Source: Sphingomonas sp. IW22 (lineage in GTDB: Bacteria > Pseudomonadota > Alphaproteobacteria > Sphingomonadales > Sphingomonadaceae). From it: 64,000 nt of DNA. The DNA lies in the NCBI RefSeq assembly GCF_041321155.1, contig NZ_JBGGWB010000004.1, positions 1 to 64,000 of the forward strand, in the 5' to 3' direction. The stretch's first letter is position 1; the number at the start of each line of letters is the position of its first letter. Under the pieces are notes generated by a model. That model did no database searches. It had not been told where the DNA came from and was given only the letters and a program-made list of their open reading frames with translations. The translations under genes and the position numbers were made by a program. Positions 25,339 through 34,101 of the stretch are shown here, one piece after another.

Positions 25339-28170
25339 GTGCTCGAGGTCTTCACCGTCGGCGGGGGCGAGTATCTCGTCAACACCTTCAATGCCGTGGC
25401 AGCGTGGGCCGGGGGAGGGGGTTACAAGTCGCTCATCCGGGTCGTGATGGTGATGGGCCTGATCTACTCGCTGCTTGTCGTCGCCTTCACTCTCAACTTC
25501 CGCGCCTGGATGAACTGGTTTCTGCAGGCGACCGGGATCTATCTGTGCCTCATGGTGCCGACGATCGACGTGAAGGTCACGGATCGCATCAATCCGAGCC
25601 TCGCCCCGGCGACTGTGGCAAACGTCCCTCTGGGGCTGGGCGTCCTCGCGAGCTTCACCACGCAAATCGGCGACTGGCTCACGCGTACCGCCGAGACCGT
25701 CTTTGTGATGCCCGGGGAGCTCAACTACACCACCAACGGAATGGTCTATGGGGCTCGGCTGTTCGACGCGACCCGCAACTTCGTGATTCGAGATGCCGAA
25801 TTCTCGACCAACCTCGAGAGCCACTTCAAGAACTGCCTTTTCGGCGACGTGATGCTCTACCAGAAGTCCCTCACCAATCTGGCGAAGGCGACCGACCTAT
25901 GGGCGGCTATCGGACCCGGCTCGGAGGCTCGGTCGCAGGAATGGCTGGAGCGCCAGGTTGATGGGACGGTCCAGAACTTCATCGTCACCTGCCGGCAGGC
26001 TTATGACAGCCTCAACGGCCAGTGGGCCGGGATGATCGAAGCCAATGCTGAGCCTTGGGCCAAGGAGGTCTATCCCAAGCTCAGCAACGCGGTCGCCGCC
26101 GCCAAGCTCAAGCACGACCTGCCGATCGTCAACTCGGCCTTCACGGGCTCAGGTGACGACTTCACCGGCGTCATGCGCCAGAACACGGCGATCAACGCCT
26201 TCATGCAGGCGCGCAACTCGATGGCTGGCGGAAGCGGGGCTGCATCGATCGACACCTTCGCACAGACGCGAGCCGACATTCAGGCGCGAAACACCTACAA
26301 TTCGATCGCGCAGCAGGCGATGGCATGGGTTCCGATCCTGAACATCGTGCTCACTGTCGTCTTCTTCGCAATGTTCCCCGTCATCTTTCCCCTGTTCCTG
26401 TTGCCCCAGACGGGGCTGGGAACGCTGAAGGGCTACGCGATGGGGTTCTTCTACCTGGCGTCTTGGGGTCCGCTCTACGTTATCCTTCACATGATCTGCA
26501 TGACCCGGGCGGAGAGCGCGGCGAACGGCGTGGCCGCCGGCGGAATGTCGCTGGGGAGCTATGCCGGGATTGGTGCGGTGAACGGCGAGACCGCGACGAT
26601 CGCCGGCTTCATGCTGATGAGCATTCCCTTCCTCGCGGCGGGCTTGGCTCGTGGTGCAATGTCGATCGCCGGGCAGGCGACGTCGATGCTCGCCCCGGCG
26701 CAGAACGCCGCGGAGGCGGCCGCGCTGGAGCAGACGACGGGCAATTATTCCTATGGGAATGTCAGCTGGGCGAACTCGACGTCGAACATGCGGCAGGCCG
26801 ATCAATGGTCGACCGCCCCGAGCTTCATGGGGGGCGCGGCGAGCGTGGGGTGGCGCCAGGACAATGGCGCGCTCATCAACAGCTTCGGCAACGGCCAAGA
26901 GGTGTTTGATACAGGCGGCGCCATCTCGCGGCTTTCGTTCGCCCCAACTGTTACCACCGGCGCCATCGCCGAATGGCGGCAGATGGCGAGCGAGGCACAC
27001 CGCCAATCGCAGGCCTACGACAACGCCGCGCAGGAAGTGCTCAGCTGGACCAAGACCGACCGGAGTGCCTACGGCACGTCCAGCGAGCGGTCGTCGGGAT
27101 GGGATTCGAGCAGCGGCCGCGCTGCCAACAAATCGATTGAGCAGTTCGATCGCACGACAGGCAGCAGCTCGCAGGGTCTGGAGGATCGGTCGTCGACGGG
27201 CCAGAGCCAGCGAGTGTCTGACGGCCACGATCGTAGCGCCGGCACGGTTGATCAGATTGGCGGGCGTCTCGATGCGGGAGTTGGCGGCAACCGCGGTGGC
27301 GGCGGAGGTGGCGGCGTCGGTGGTCGGGGCAGCGCTCTCGGCCGAGTTCTTAGAGCGCTCCCCGGCGCTGGCGCAACTGTAAGCAAAACGGGCAGCCAGC
27401 AGGATACGCTCCGTCATGGGACGGAGGACACGCGCTCATCGGATAGTTCAAGCACGGCGAGTAGTGGGGTTCGCGACGAGCACTCCAATGGGACGGGGGC
27501 GACATCCTCTGATGGCACTTATGATCGCTCGGGAGTGTTCAGCCGGGCTTCGACGTCGTCTAGCTCGTCCTTGACCCACGAGCAGGCCCTGGCGCGTGCG
27601 AAATCGTATACGGAGACCGCGCGCAAGCTGGAGGAGCTGTCGCAACAGCTGTCGCGCGACGCCAGCTACGCCGAAACACATGGCATGCAGCTAAGCGAGA
27701 ACATGAGCCAGGATCTCGCGCAATGGTATCGCGCGCAGCAGGCCTCCAACCCAGGCCTTGACGCTCCCGAGCTTTGGGCGACCGATCTCAGCGACCATCA
27801 GCGTGCCGTCCGCCAGGAGATGGTGACGCGCTGGATGCGCGAGAAGCAGGATGACATCCGCGAGGAGATTGCTGGCAAGTTGCAGGAGCCCGATCTCGTT
27901 CAGGTTAATAGGCTAGGCGTCGACAGCGCAGCGGATGTTGTCGGCTCTTACCGTCCGCATGGCGTATCGGACATTCCCTCTGGCCCGACCGGAGGCGATC
28001 CTCGTGCGGCCCAAGCGGTCATCGAGGAAGGTGCCGCGCGCCTAAATGAAGACCGCACAGCGGCGCAGAATGCACGCGCGAACAACGTGCAAGGCTCTGT
28101 TGAAGTTCAGCTAGAAGTGAATCGCGATCACAATCGCGGCTTCTTTACTGATCCGAAGCTGCGGGAGTGA
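25339..28170 (+). CDS. traG: F-type transfer protein TraG
   Basis: A 943-residue protein starting at GTG behind GGGGAGGG. The N-terminal half is the TraG membrane domain with helices at about residues 30-55, 60-80, 330-355, 370-395 and 420-445 (NIVLTVVFFAMFPVIFPLFLLPQTGLG is typical). The C-terminal half is periplasmic and low-complexity, with Ser/Gly-rich runs (GGGGGGGVGGRG around residue 655) and a predicted coiled region near residues 750-800. In F the N-terminal part is needed for pilus assembly and the C-terminal part for mating-pair stabilisation and entry exclusion. It is the last gene of the operon seen here. Confidence 0.92.
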   Translation: MLEVFTVGGGEYLVNTFNAVAAWAGGGGYKSLIRVVMVMGLIYSLLVVAFTLNFRAWMNWFLQATGIYLCLMVPTIDVKVTDRINPSLAPATVANVPLGLGVLASFTTQIGDWLTRTAETVFVMPGELNYTTNGMVYGARLFDATRNFVIRDAEFSTNLESHFKNCLFGDVMLYQKSLTNLAKATDLWAAIGPGSEARSQEWLERQVDGTVQNFIVTCRQAYDSLNGQWAGMIEANAEPWAKEVYPKLSNAVAAAKLKHDLPIVNSAFTGSGDDFTGVMRQNTAINAFMQARNSMAGGSGAASIDTFAQTRADIQARNTYNSIAQQAMAWVPILNIVLTVVFFAMFPVIFPLFLLPQTGLGTLKGYAMGFFYLASWGPLYVILHMICMTRAESAANGVAAGGMSLGSYAGIGAVNGETATIAGFMLMSIPFLAAGLARGAMSIAGQATSMLAPAQNAAEAAALEQTTGNYSYGNVSWANSTSNMRQADQWSTAPSFMGGAASVGWRQDNGALINSFGNGQEVFDTGGAISRLSFAPTVTTGAIAEWRQMASEAHRQSQAYDNAAQEVLSWTKTDRSAYGTSSERSSGWDSSSGRAANKSIEQFDRTTGSSSQGLEDRSSTGQSQRVSDGHDRSAGTVDQIGGRLDAGVGGNRGGGGGGGVGGRGSALGRVLRALPGAGATVSKTGSQQDTLRHGTEDTRSSDSSSTASSGVRDEHSNGTGATSSDGTYDRSGVFSRASTSSSSSLTHEQALARAKSYTETARKLEELSQQLSRDASYAETHGMQLSENMSQDLAQWYRAQQASNPGLDAPELWATDLSDHQRAVRQEMVTRWMREKQDDIREEIAGKLQEPDLVQVNRLGVDSAADVVGSYRPHGVSDIPSGPTGGDPRAAQAVIEEGAARLNEDRTAAQNARANNVQGSVEVQLEVNRDHNRGFFTDPKLRE

Positions 28171-28178
28171 TCGCCGTG

Positions 28179-28361
28179 TCAGATGGCCAATGTCATGTAT
28201 ACGCCGAGCCCGATCACGACAGCGACGCCAAGAATCTGGCCGATGACCGTGCCGAACGAGAGAGGCGCATCGCTGTTGTCGGTGACCGGGACGTCCTCGA
28301 TCAGCAGCAGCGGCCCCGACGGGCGGTCCTCTGTGACCAGCAGCGTGTGCGTGTCCAGCAT
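28179..28361 (-). CDS. Small membrane protein, 60 aa
   Basis: The protein has an N-terminal polar part (MLDTHTLLVTEDRPSGPLLLIEDVPVTDN) and one C-terminal membrane helix (about residues 37-58). A clear GGAGG stands 8 bases before the ATG at 28361, which decides this start over longer in-frame options. It is convergent with traG, 8 bases away, and divergent from the next small membrane protein. No family is recognised. Confidence 0.55.
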   Translation of the reverse strand: MLDTHTLLVTEDRPSGPLLLIEDVPVTDNSDAPLSFGTVIGQILGVAVVIGLGVYMTLAI

Positions 28362-28432
28362 GTGACGAACCTCCAAACGTCTTAAACATACAAGGTTCGA
28401 GGTTTCGCCACAAGGATTGAGGACACGGCTTA

Positions 28433-28753
28433 ATGACAAGAATCGAGACCGGGCCAGAAGAAAGGCAGTGTGCTGTCCCTGAGCTAGATATGGCCAACTG
28501 GGCTGTGTTCGGCTTTTCGTGGGTGCTTGTGATGGCCGTAGGCTTGATGCCGGTCGTGGAGGCGAGCCTCAGGCGATCGCCTTCAATTTCAGTGCCGGTT
28601 GTGATCGCGTTCTTCGCAGCGGTCGCAAGCGGCCTTGCCCTCCGGCGGCGTTATAGCTGGCTCGGCTTCGTGCTTCACATCATCGGTCAGATAGCAATCT
28701 GGCTGTCGATCTTCTGCATGTCGTTAGCGGTCGTGCTGTACGTGTCCGGCTGA
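28433..28753 (+). CDS. Small membrane protein, 106 aa
   Basis: Three hydrophobic segments (about residues 24-44, 52-70 and 78-103) are joined by short basic loops (ASLRRSPS, LRRRYSWL). It lies between the transfer operon and the nuclease cassette and converges with the Mrr-like gene. Function unknown; an inner-membrane location is the only supported statement. Confidence 0.5.
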   Translation: MTRIETGPEERQCAVPELDMANWAVFGFSWVLVMAVGLMPVVEASLRRSPSISVPVVIAFFAAVASGLALRRRYSWLGFVLHIIGQIAIWLSIFCMSLAVVLYVSG

Positions 28754-28779
28754 AACAGGCTCTCGCCCCCAACAGGTTT

Positions 28780-29646
28780 TCACGGGGAAAGATCGCTAAT
28801 CGGCACGAACACCTCGCCGGTCTCGGCCGCGCGGCGGACCTTGAGCGCGAGCAGCCGGTCGATCCCGATGCCGCGATCCAGTGCATCATAAAGGTCCTTG
28901 CCCTCGACGCCGATCACGCGCTTGCCGCGGCCGAACGCGCGCAGCCCCTCGTCGGTGAAGCCGCCGAAGCTGATGAAGACGCCGCGGGCCCACGAAGCTT
29001 TTTGCTCGACCTTGCCGTGGAAGGTGTGAAGCTCAGCGACGCCGATCTTGCGATTGAGCCACTTGGCCTCGACCAGGTAGGTTTCGTCCGCAAGCTCGAA
29101 GCTGCCGTCGATCTGCTCGCCATCGAGCCGGAACGGCTCTCGGGCCTTCAGCCGGAAGGCGTCAAACAGGTCGGTCAGGAAGCGCTCGAAATCATAGCCT
29201 CGGCGATGCGGCTCGAGGTCGCGGATCGCGATCAGCCGATCTCGCATCCGGGCGAAATCGATCGCATCGAGCATCGGCGCGGGAACGACGTTCGCCGGTG
29301 CCGGGGTCGCGGAGCCTTCCAGTTTGGCGATCAACCCGGCAATCTGAGCGGCCGCCCGGGGCATCGGATCCGGCGCGCCGCTTCCCCGGAGCGCCTCACG
29401 CTGCTCCCAAAGAACGCGCAGCGTCCGGGCCGCGGTGCCGTCGTCCACCTGCGCCAGAAAGCAGCGCAACCGCTTCGCCTTCGACGTCCCGTCGACGGCA
29501 TATTGTGGCGCGTCGATGTCGATCTCGAGCTCGCGGACGAAGAACTCGGCGAAGGTCCGGTTCGAAAAGTCGAGCACGTAGCCCTTCTCACCGCCGCGGA
29601 AGACCTCGTCGATCAGGCCCAGCTCGATCGAGCGCAGACTGCTCAC
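28780..29646 (-). CDS. Mrr-like restriction endonuclease (PD-(D/E)xK)
   Basis: A 288-residue protein. The N-terminal ~120 residues are unassigned and helical (FSNRTFAEFFVRELEIDID). From about residue 145 an Mrr-type nuclease domain is visible: RRGYDFERFLTDLFDAFRL, then the catalytic core DGEQIDGSFEL and YLVEAKW (D, then E-x-K), followed by LHTFHGKVEQKASWARGVFISFGGFTDEGL, the typical helix and strand pair. Such nucleases cut foreign, often modified, DNA. It starts within the end of the Shedu-like gene (4-base ATGA overlap), so the two are co-translated. I infer a defence role for the pair. Confidence 0.8.
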   Translation of the reverse strand: MSSLRSIELGLIDEVFRGGEKGYVLDFSNRTFAEFFVRELEIDIDAPQYAVDGTSKAKRLRCFLAQVDDGTAARTLRVLWEQREALRGSGAPDPMPRAAAQIAGLIAKLEGSATPAPANVVPAPMLDAIDFARMRDRLIAIRDLEPHRRGYDFERFLTDLFDAFRLKAREPFRLDGEQIDGSFELADETYLVEAKWLNRKIGVAELHTFHGKVEQKASWARGVFISFGGFTDEGLRAFGRGKRVIGVEGKDLYDALDRGIGIDRLLALKVRRAAETGEVFVPISDLSP

Positions 29647-30527
29647 CGCCGCTTCGCCTTCGAGGGGCGGGCGCGGTCAGCCGCGCGGATAACGCTGAGC
29701 ACCGCCGGGTGTACGTCGCCGGCTTCCTCGTCGGTCGGCTCGGATGCCCATTTCTCGTTGAAGCGCAGCAGCTGATTGTTGCGCCACGCAGACATCTGGT
29801 AGCCTTCCGCCTTCAGCCTTGTCTCGACCGATGCCGGCACCGAGAGGTGCTCGGGCAGGACATAGGCGAAGAGCAGCTTGGGCAAGCCGTCGAGGTGCTT
29901 GATGGCATAGCCGGTCGAGCGCGGCGACAGCACGCACTTCTTCTCACCCCATCCGGACCGGTAGCTTCGCAGGAGCGAGTCATAGGTCAGGATCTTGATC
30001 TTCTGGTCGTCCTCGATGCTCGCGATCCGGTCGCGCTGCGCCTGGTTGAAATCCTTGCCGGTCGAGCGGCCGATGATCAGCACCCGGCGCAGCTCGATGC
30101 GATTGCGCGCCATAGGCGAAGGAACGAGCAGCGGCAGAAGACGCTCGCGCACCTCGGACTGGTGCTGCTCCCAATAGTCGCGCCAGACCGCTGTCTGAGC
30201 AAGCGCTTCATTGAACGCCGAGGAGCCGCCGACGTGCTTGCTGCTGGTGGTGAACAGCGGCTTGTTTGGGCGCTCGATCTCGATCAGCACCAGGATCCAG
30301 CGATCGGACGATTTGGTGAGATAGGCGAAGTCAGCGGTGCGCCCCGCGATCGGGAACTTCGCAATCACGCAGTTCATATGGAGGCGGTGGTTTAGCAGCC
30401 AGGAACTCGTGTCGAGCAGTTCGGTATGCTGCTCGAGGAAAGTCTGAATGTCGTTTTCGTTCTTGCCATCGTCGGCGAGCAATTGCTCGAAGGCGGAGGC
30501 GAGCGCTTCGTCCGGCGGTTGTCGCAT
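29643..30527 (-). CDS. Shedu (DUF4263)-like nuclease
   Basis: A 294-residue protein with the Shedu core: a helical start (NENDIQTFLEQHTELLDTSSWLLN), GRTADFAYLTKSSDRWILVLIEIERP, where Asp66 and the IEIE glutamates form the PD-(D/E)xK-like site, and the following FTTSSKHVGGSSAFNEALAQTAVWRDYW helix. C-terminal residues ~150-250 contain RRVLIIGRSTG and the IKILTYDSLL motif usual in DUF4263. Shedu proteins protect against phages and plasmids as nucleases. Here it is first in a two-gene unit with the Mrr-like protein, with AAAAAGACC before the start but no strong ribosome site. Confidence 0.75.
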   Translation of the reverse strand: MRQPPDEALASAFEQLLADDGKNENDIQTFLEQHTELLDTSSWLLNHRLHMNCVIAKFPIAGRTADFAYLTKSSDRWILVLIEIERPNKPLFTTSSKHVGGSSAFNEALAQTAVWRDYWEQHQSEVRERLLPLLVPSPMARNRIELRRVLIIGRSTGKDFNQAQRDRIASIEDDQKIKILTYDSLLRSYRSGWGEKKCVLSPRSTGYAIKHLDGLPKLLFAYVLPEHLSVPASVETRLKAEGYQMSAWRNNQLLRFNEKWASEPTDEEAGDVHPAVLSVIRAADRARPSKAKRR

Positions 30528-30572
30528 GGGTGGTCTTTTTCTCTTTATGCTGGTTTGTCGGAAAAGGCGCCC

Positions 30573-30962
30573 TCAGCGGATCGCCACCACTTTCGCACCA
30601 ACGTCTGCGGCCACATCCTTCCAGGCGCGGTCCGCAGTATAGGCCGGCACGCCAAGCCGCTTCGCCAACGCGAGGCAGAAGCGGTCACCGAGCGAAAGAC
30701 CCGCCGCGCTGGTGACAGCGCGCAACGCGCCCGCCTCCCAGCCCAGCGCTTCGTCTGCGGGTAGGACGGTATAGGGCAGCGCGCCGAGCATCGCCCTGAT
30801 CTCTTCGATCGGCGCGCCAAGGTGAACGAAATGGCTCACCACCTCAGCCTCGTTGAAGACCCCCACCGCCGCGTCGCCCACCACATTGGCAACCTTACTT
30901 CCTCCGCGCTCTCCCTTCAGCAGCGCGAGTATCGCGGACGCATCGAGAACCGCCTCCGTCAC
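30573..30962 (-). CDS. VapC-type PIN-domain ribonuclease toxin (first pair)
   Basis: A 129-residue PIN domain: VLDASAILALLKGE with the first acidic residue Asp8, FNEAEVVSHFVHLG with Glu, and the late LSLGDRFCLALAKRLGVPAYTADRAW with the remaining Asp residues. This is the full PIN acidic set. VapC toxins cut tRNA or rRNA and are held inactive by their antitoxin. The antitoxin gene is immediately upstream and overlaps by 4 bases. A homologous pair occurs at 51.4-52.0 kb. Confidence 0.88.
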   Translation of the reverse strand: MTEAVLDASAILALLKGERGGSKVANVVGDAAVGVFNEAEVVSHFVHLGAPIEEIRAMLGALPYTVLPADEALGWEAGALRAVTSAAGLSLGDRFCLALAKRLGVPAYTADRAWKDVAADVGAKVVAIR

Positions 30963-31201
30963 TCGCCACTTTCCGCCCGACGGGTGGTAAGGAAGGCGCC
31001 CACGGACGCGTCGGGATGGTCAGCATATTTCTTCGCGATCGCCTGCGCGCGCGCGACCGCCTGCTGAACCGTCCTCAGCACCACGCCATCCTCGGTTTCC
31101 TCGAGCAAGACCGCGCCGCCGCCTTCGAGACCGAGCCGCTTGCGGATGCTTGCCGGCAAGCTCATGCGTCCGTTGGGCGTTATGTTCACTTGGACGGTCA
31201 T
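30959..31201 (-). CDS. AbrB/SpoVT-type antitoxin (first pair)
   Basis: An 80-residue protein: a swapped-hairpin AbrB DNA-binding fold (VQVNITPNGRMSLPASIRKRLGLEGGGAVLLEETEDGVVLR) and a C-terminal toxin-binding tail (AVARAQAIAKKYADHPD). The frame is open upstream, but AbrB folds start close to the first strand, so I use the ATG at 31201; the ATG at 31210 gives three more residues. It is transcribed away from the transposon left end, 164 bases distant, and likely represses its own promoter there. Confidence 0.85.
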   Translation of the reverse strand: MTVQVNITPNGRMSLPASIRKRLGLEGGGAVLLEETEDGVVLRTVQQAVARAQAIAKKYADHPDASVGAFLTTRRAESGE

Positions 31202-31365
31202 GAGTCGCATCGTCTCCGCTGTGGCAAGCGAGGGATCACATACCACATGGTGCCTCATAGGAACAGCGTTGTTGCATATGCCAAGATTTGCAACACATGC
31301 CACTCGATGTAATTAGCGATAAACTTGATTCCCGCGAAAAAGATGTTGGCGGTTTCGGGAGCACT

Positions 31366-31460
31366 TGTCGGTTCTCCTGAAAGGGTGGACTCGCGGCTAG
31401 ATTGCCGCTTAGCGACGACGTGCACCTGAAACAGTGGACATTGTTCCCGAAACAGCGGAC
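31366..31460 (+). repeat. Transposon left end with three transposase-site-like repeats
   Basis: The tip starts TGTCGG at 31366. Three copies of a 14-base unit follow in the same orientation: CTGAAAGGGTGGAC at 31377-31390, CTGAAACAGTGGAC at 31426-31439 and CCGAAACAGCGGAC at 31447-31460. The first overlaps the terminal repeat. This matches how TniA/TnsB-type transposases bind several repeats per end. The third unit ends 36 bases before the tniA start, so transposase binding could also repress tniA. The rest of 31202-31495 shows no gene. Confidence 0.72.
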
Positions 31461-31495
31461 GATCGCCCAGCTGGGACCACCCGAGGCGTCGTGCC

Positions 31496-33178
31496 ATGCG
31501 AACCGCGGACCTGAGGACGGCGAGCGACGCCGACTGGGCGGAGGCGCATCGCCGCGAGAAGATCATTCGCCCGCTCGCCTCGATGACGCGCGTGCCCGGC
31601 GATGTGGCCGCCCAAGCCATGGTCCAGCTGGAACTCGGCCGCGCTCGCTTCCACAAGCTCCTGCAACTCTACCGAGCCACGCCCGCTGCGGCGTCACTGC
31701 TGCCGCGACCGCGAGGAAGGGAGAAGGGGGAGCAGCGGCTCTCGGCCGCGGCTGAGCATCTTATCGCTCGCGGCATCGCTGATTTCTACCTCACGCTCGA
31801 GAAGCCCAGCGTTCAGGCGCTCCGCCGCTGGCTGCGACACGAAGGAACGAAGATCGGGGTCAAGGTGCCCAGCACCAAGGCGATCCAGGCCCGGTTGGAC
31901 CGGCTCGCTCCCCAGCTCGTTACGGCCCGCAGACAGGGTGCCAAGGCAGCCGCTGACAAGTGGGAGCCAACGCGAGGCGTGCTCGAGGCGGACTACGCGC
32001 TTGAGCTCGTCCAGTCGGACCACACGCTGGTCGACGTGATCGTTGTCGACGACCTGTACCGCAAGCCTATCGGCCGGCCTTGGCTCACGCTGATGATCGA
32101 CTTGGCGAGCCGAACCGTGCCCGGCTTCCACCTCGACATGCTGGCGCCGTCCGCTGTTTCGGTCGGTATGTGCATGCGGCACGCCGTTCTCCCCAAGCGG
32201 GACTGGCTGGCCGAGCGGAGCATGAAGGCACCGTGGGACAGCCAGGGGCTCATGGATCGGCTGCACCTCGACAACGCGCGCGAGCACCGCTCAGACGCGC
32301 TGAAGCGCGGCTGCCGAGCTCATTCGATTGCGCTCGAATATCGGCCGGTGCGTCGGCCGCACTTCGGCGGTCACATCGAGCGGCTGATTGGCACGATGAT
32401 GGGGGCCGTCCACCTCCTACCCGGAACGACCTTCTCTAACGTCGCCGAGCGTGGCGACTACGATGCGGAAGGTGAGGCGTGTATGACGCTGAGCGAGCTG
32501 GAAGTCTGGCTCGCCGCGCAGATCATCGGCCCATATCATGCGGAGCGGCACCGCGGGATCGGCATTCCGCCCGCCCTTGCTTGGGCCGAGGGGGTGGAAC
32601 GACGCCCGGAGCTGGTCCGCCTTCCGGCCGACGATGCCGCGTTCCTGTTCGACTTTCTACCCTGCGAGCTGCGCGCCGTGACACCACACGGCATCGAGCT
32701 GTTCCGCACTCACTATTGGGATGATGCGCTATCCTGCTGGTACACGCGGCCGGGGCAGACGATGCCGGTGCGTTGGGATCCCCGCGACCTTTCGCGCGTC
32801 TGGCTCGAGCTACCACACGGCGAGCACCTCGAGGTGCCCTACCGCGATCTGCGGCGTCCCGCGATCACCCGCTGGGAACAGAAGGAGGCGGTTCGCACTT
32901 TGCGGGAGCGCGGCCAGCAGGCTGTCGACGAGACGATGATCTTCCAGGCTGTGGAGACCCAGCGATTGATCGTCGCGGAAGCGGCGCACAAGACCAAATC
33001 CGCGCGGTTCGCGCTTCAGCGGACCAAAGCGGCACTGCGCGACGCCCGTCGGGCGAGGGGTGGCAGCAAGCTCCGGCTTGAGCAGGTAACCCCTGCCGTT
33101 GGCTTATCTGCGGTAGAGGAGAGGACGGGCGGCGATCAGCCGGGGCTTCCTTATCTTGTCGAGGATATGCCCCAATGA
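31496..33178 (+). CDS. tniA: TniA transposase (DDE, rve/Mu-type)
   Basis: A 560-residue integrase-core transposase. The N-terminal region has helix-turn-helix-like segments (AQAMVQLELGRARFHKLLQLY). Catalytic residues are Asp175 (VQSDHTLVDV), Asp259 (HLDNAREH) and Glu295 (GGHIERLIGTMM), a DD35E spacing. The C-terminal part is a Mu-type beta domain (YTRPGQTMPVRWDPRDLSRVWLELPHGEHLEVPYRDLRRP). It cuts the transposon ends and joins them to target DNA together with TniB and TniQ. It ends 4 bases into tniB. Confidence 0.93.
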   Translation: MRTADLRTASDADWAEAHRREKIIRPLASMTRVPGDVAAQAMVQLELGRARFHKLLQLYRATPAAASLLPRPRGREKGEQRLSAAAEHLIARGIADFYLTLEKPSVQALRRWLRHEGTKIGVKVPSTKAIQARLDRLAPQLVTARRQGAKAAADKWEPTRGVLEADYALELVQSDHTLVDVIVVDDLYRKPIGRPWLTLMIDLASRTVPGFHLDMLAPSAVSVGMCMRHAVLPKRDWLAERSMKAPWDSQGLMDRLHLDNAREHRSDALKRGCRAHSIALEYRPVRRPHFGGHIERLIGTMMGAVHLLPGTTFSNVAERGDYDAEGEACMTLSELEVWLAAQIIGPYHAERHRGIGIPPALAWAEGVERRPELVRLPADDAAFLFDFLPCELRAVTPHGIELFRTHYWDDALSCWYTRPGQTMPVRWDPRDLSRVWLELPHGEHLEVPYRDLRRPAITRWEQKEAVRTLRERGQQAVDETMIFQAVETQRLIVAEAAHKTKSARFALQRTKAALRDARRARGGSKLRLEQVTPAVGLSAVEERTGGDQPGLPYLVEDMPQ

Positions 33179-34098
33179 GCGACCTCTCCCATCTCGCCGA
33201 TGGTTATCGCGAGCGCGCGCGTTGGCCCGACGCCGACCGGATCGCCTGGATCCGCAAGGACCGGTGGCTCGGCTTCCCGAAGGCGGAAGCGGTGCGCAAG
33301 ACGTTGGACGCGATGCTGCGCTATCCGCCGCGCACGCGCATGCCGTGCCTGCTGATCTACGGCCAAACCGGCATGGGCAAGTCGCGCATCGTGGAGCGCT
33401 TTGAGGCAGAGAACCCGCGCGGGTTCAACGAGGCTATCGGCGTGGCGACGATACCGGTCGTCGCCGTCCAGCTTCCACCGCAGCCGACCGACGGCGAGTT
33501 CTACGGCGAGGTGCTCGAGAAGCTCGGCGCCGGCTTCGCCGCGCGGGGGGACACGCAGCGTGCGCGCCTCCTGACTCGCCGGCTGATGGGGCAGGTGGGT
33601 GCTCGCATGCTGATCCTGGATGAGATCAACCACATGCTGGCCTGCACGCCGCGCCAGCAGCGCATCTTCCTCAACACGATCCGCTACCTCGCGAACGACC
33701 TGCAGATCCCGCTCGTCTGCACTGGCAACCACGAGGCGCAGGCGGCGCTGCTCACCGACGCGGCGCTCGCCGAGCGGTTCGACGCGGTCGAGCTGGCTCG
33801 GTGGCAGAACGACGAAGCGTTCCGCCTGTTGATGGTCACGCTAGCTGCGATCCTGCCGCTTCGGAGACCTTCACAGCTGGAAGAGGAGCGTTGCCGCACG
33901 TCGGTACTCGATCTCTCCGACGGCAATACCGGGCGCATCTTCCGCCTCGTCGAGACGTTGGCTGTTCGTGCGATCGAGAACGGCAGCGAATGCATCGAGG
34001 CCAGAGACCTCGATGCCGACGACCTCGTGCTGCCCTCGGTCAGCATGAAGGTGATTGCCCAGCGCCGGGGGCGGGCGCGGGCCAGGGAAACGGTCTGA
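33175..34098 (+). CDS. tniB: TniB AAA+ ATPase (transposition regulator)
   Basis: A 307-residue ATPase of the TniB/TnsC class. Walker A is GQTGMGKS at residues 63-70; Walker B lies in GARMLILDEINHML; the arginine and sensor region shows FLNTIRYLANDLQIPLVCTGNHEA. TniB selects and primes target DNA and activates TniA. It overlaps tniA by 4 bases and is followed by tniQ after 3 bases, the standard tniABQ order. Confidence 0.92.
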   Translation: MSDLSHLADGYRERARWPDADRIAWIRKDRWLGFPKAEAVRKTLDAMLRYPPRTRMPCLLIYGQTGMGKSRIVERFEAENPRGFNEAIGVATIPVVAVQLPPQPTDGEFYGEVLEKLGAGFAARGDTQRARLLTRRLMGQVGARMLILDEINHMLACTPRQQRIFLNTIRYLANDLQIPLVCTGNHEAQAALLTDAALAERFDAVELARWQNDEAFRLLMVTLAAILPLRRPSQLEEERCRTSVLDLSDGNTGRIFRLVETLAVRAIENGSECIEARDLDADDLVLPSVSMKVIAQRRGRARARETV

Positions 34099-34101
34099 GC
34101 C

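Noticed and set aside
29002..30395. Long plus-strand frames over the nuclease pair
   Set aside because: They show no domain, while the minus strand encodes the Mrr-like and Shedu-like proteins with visible active-site motifs.
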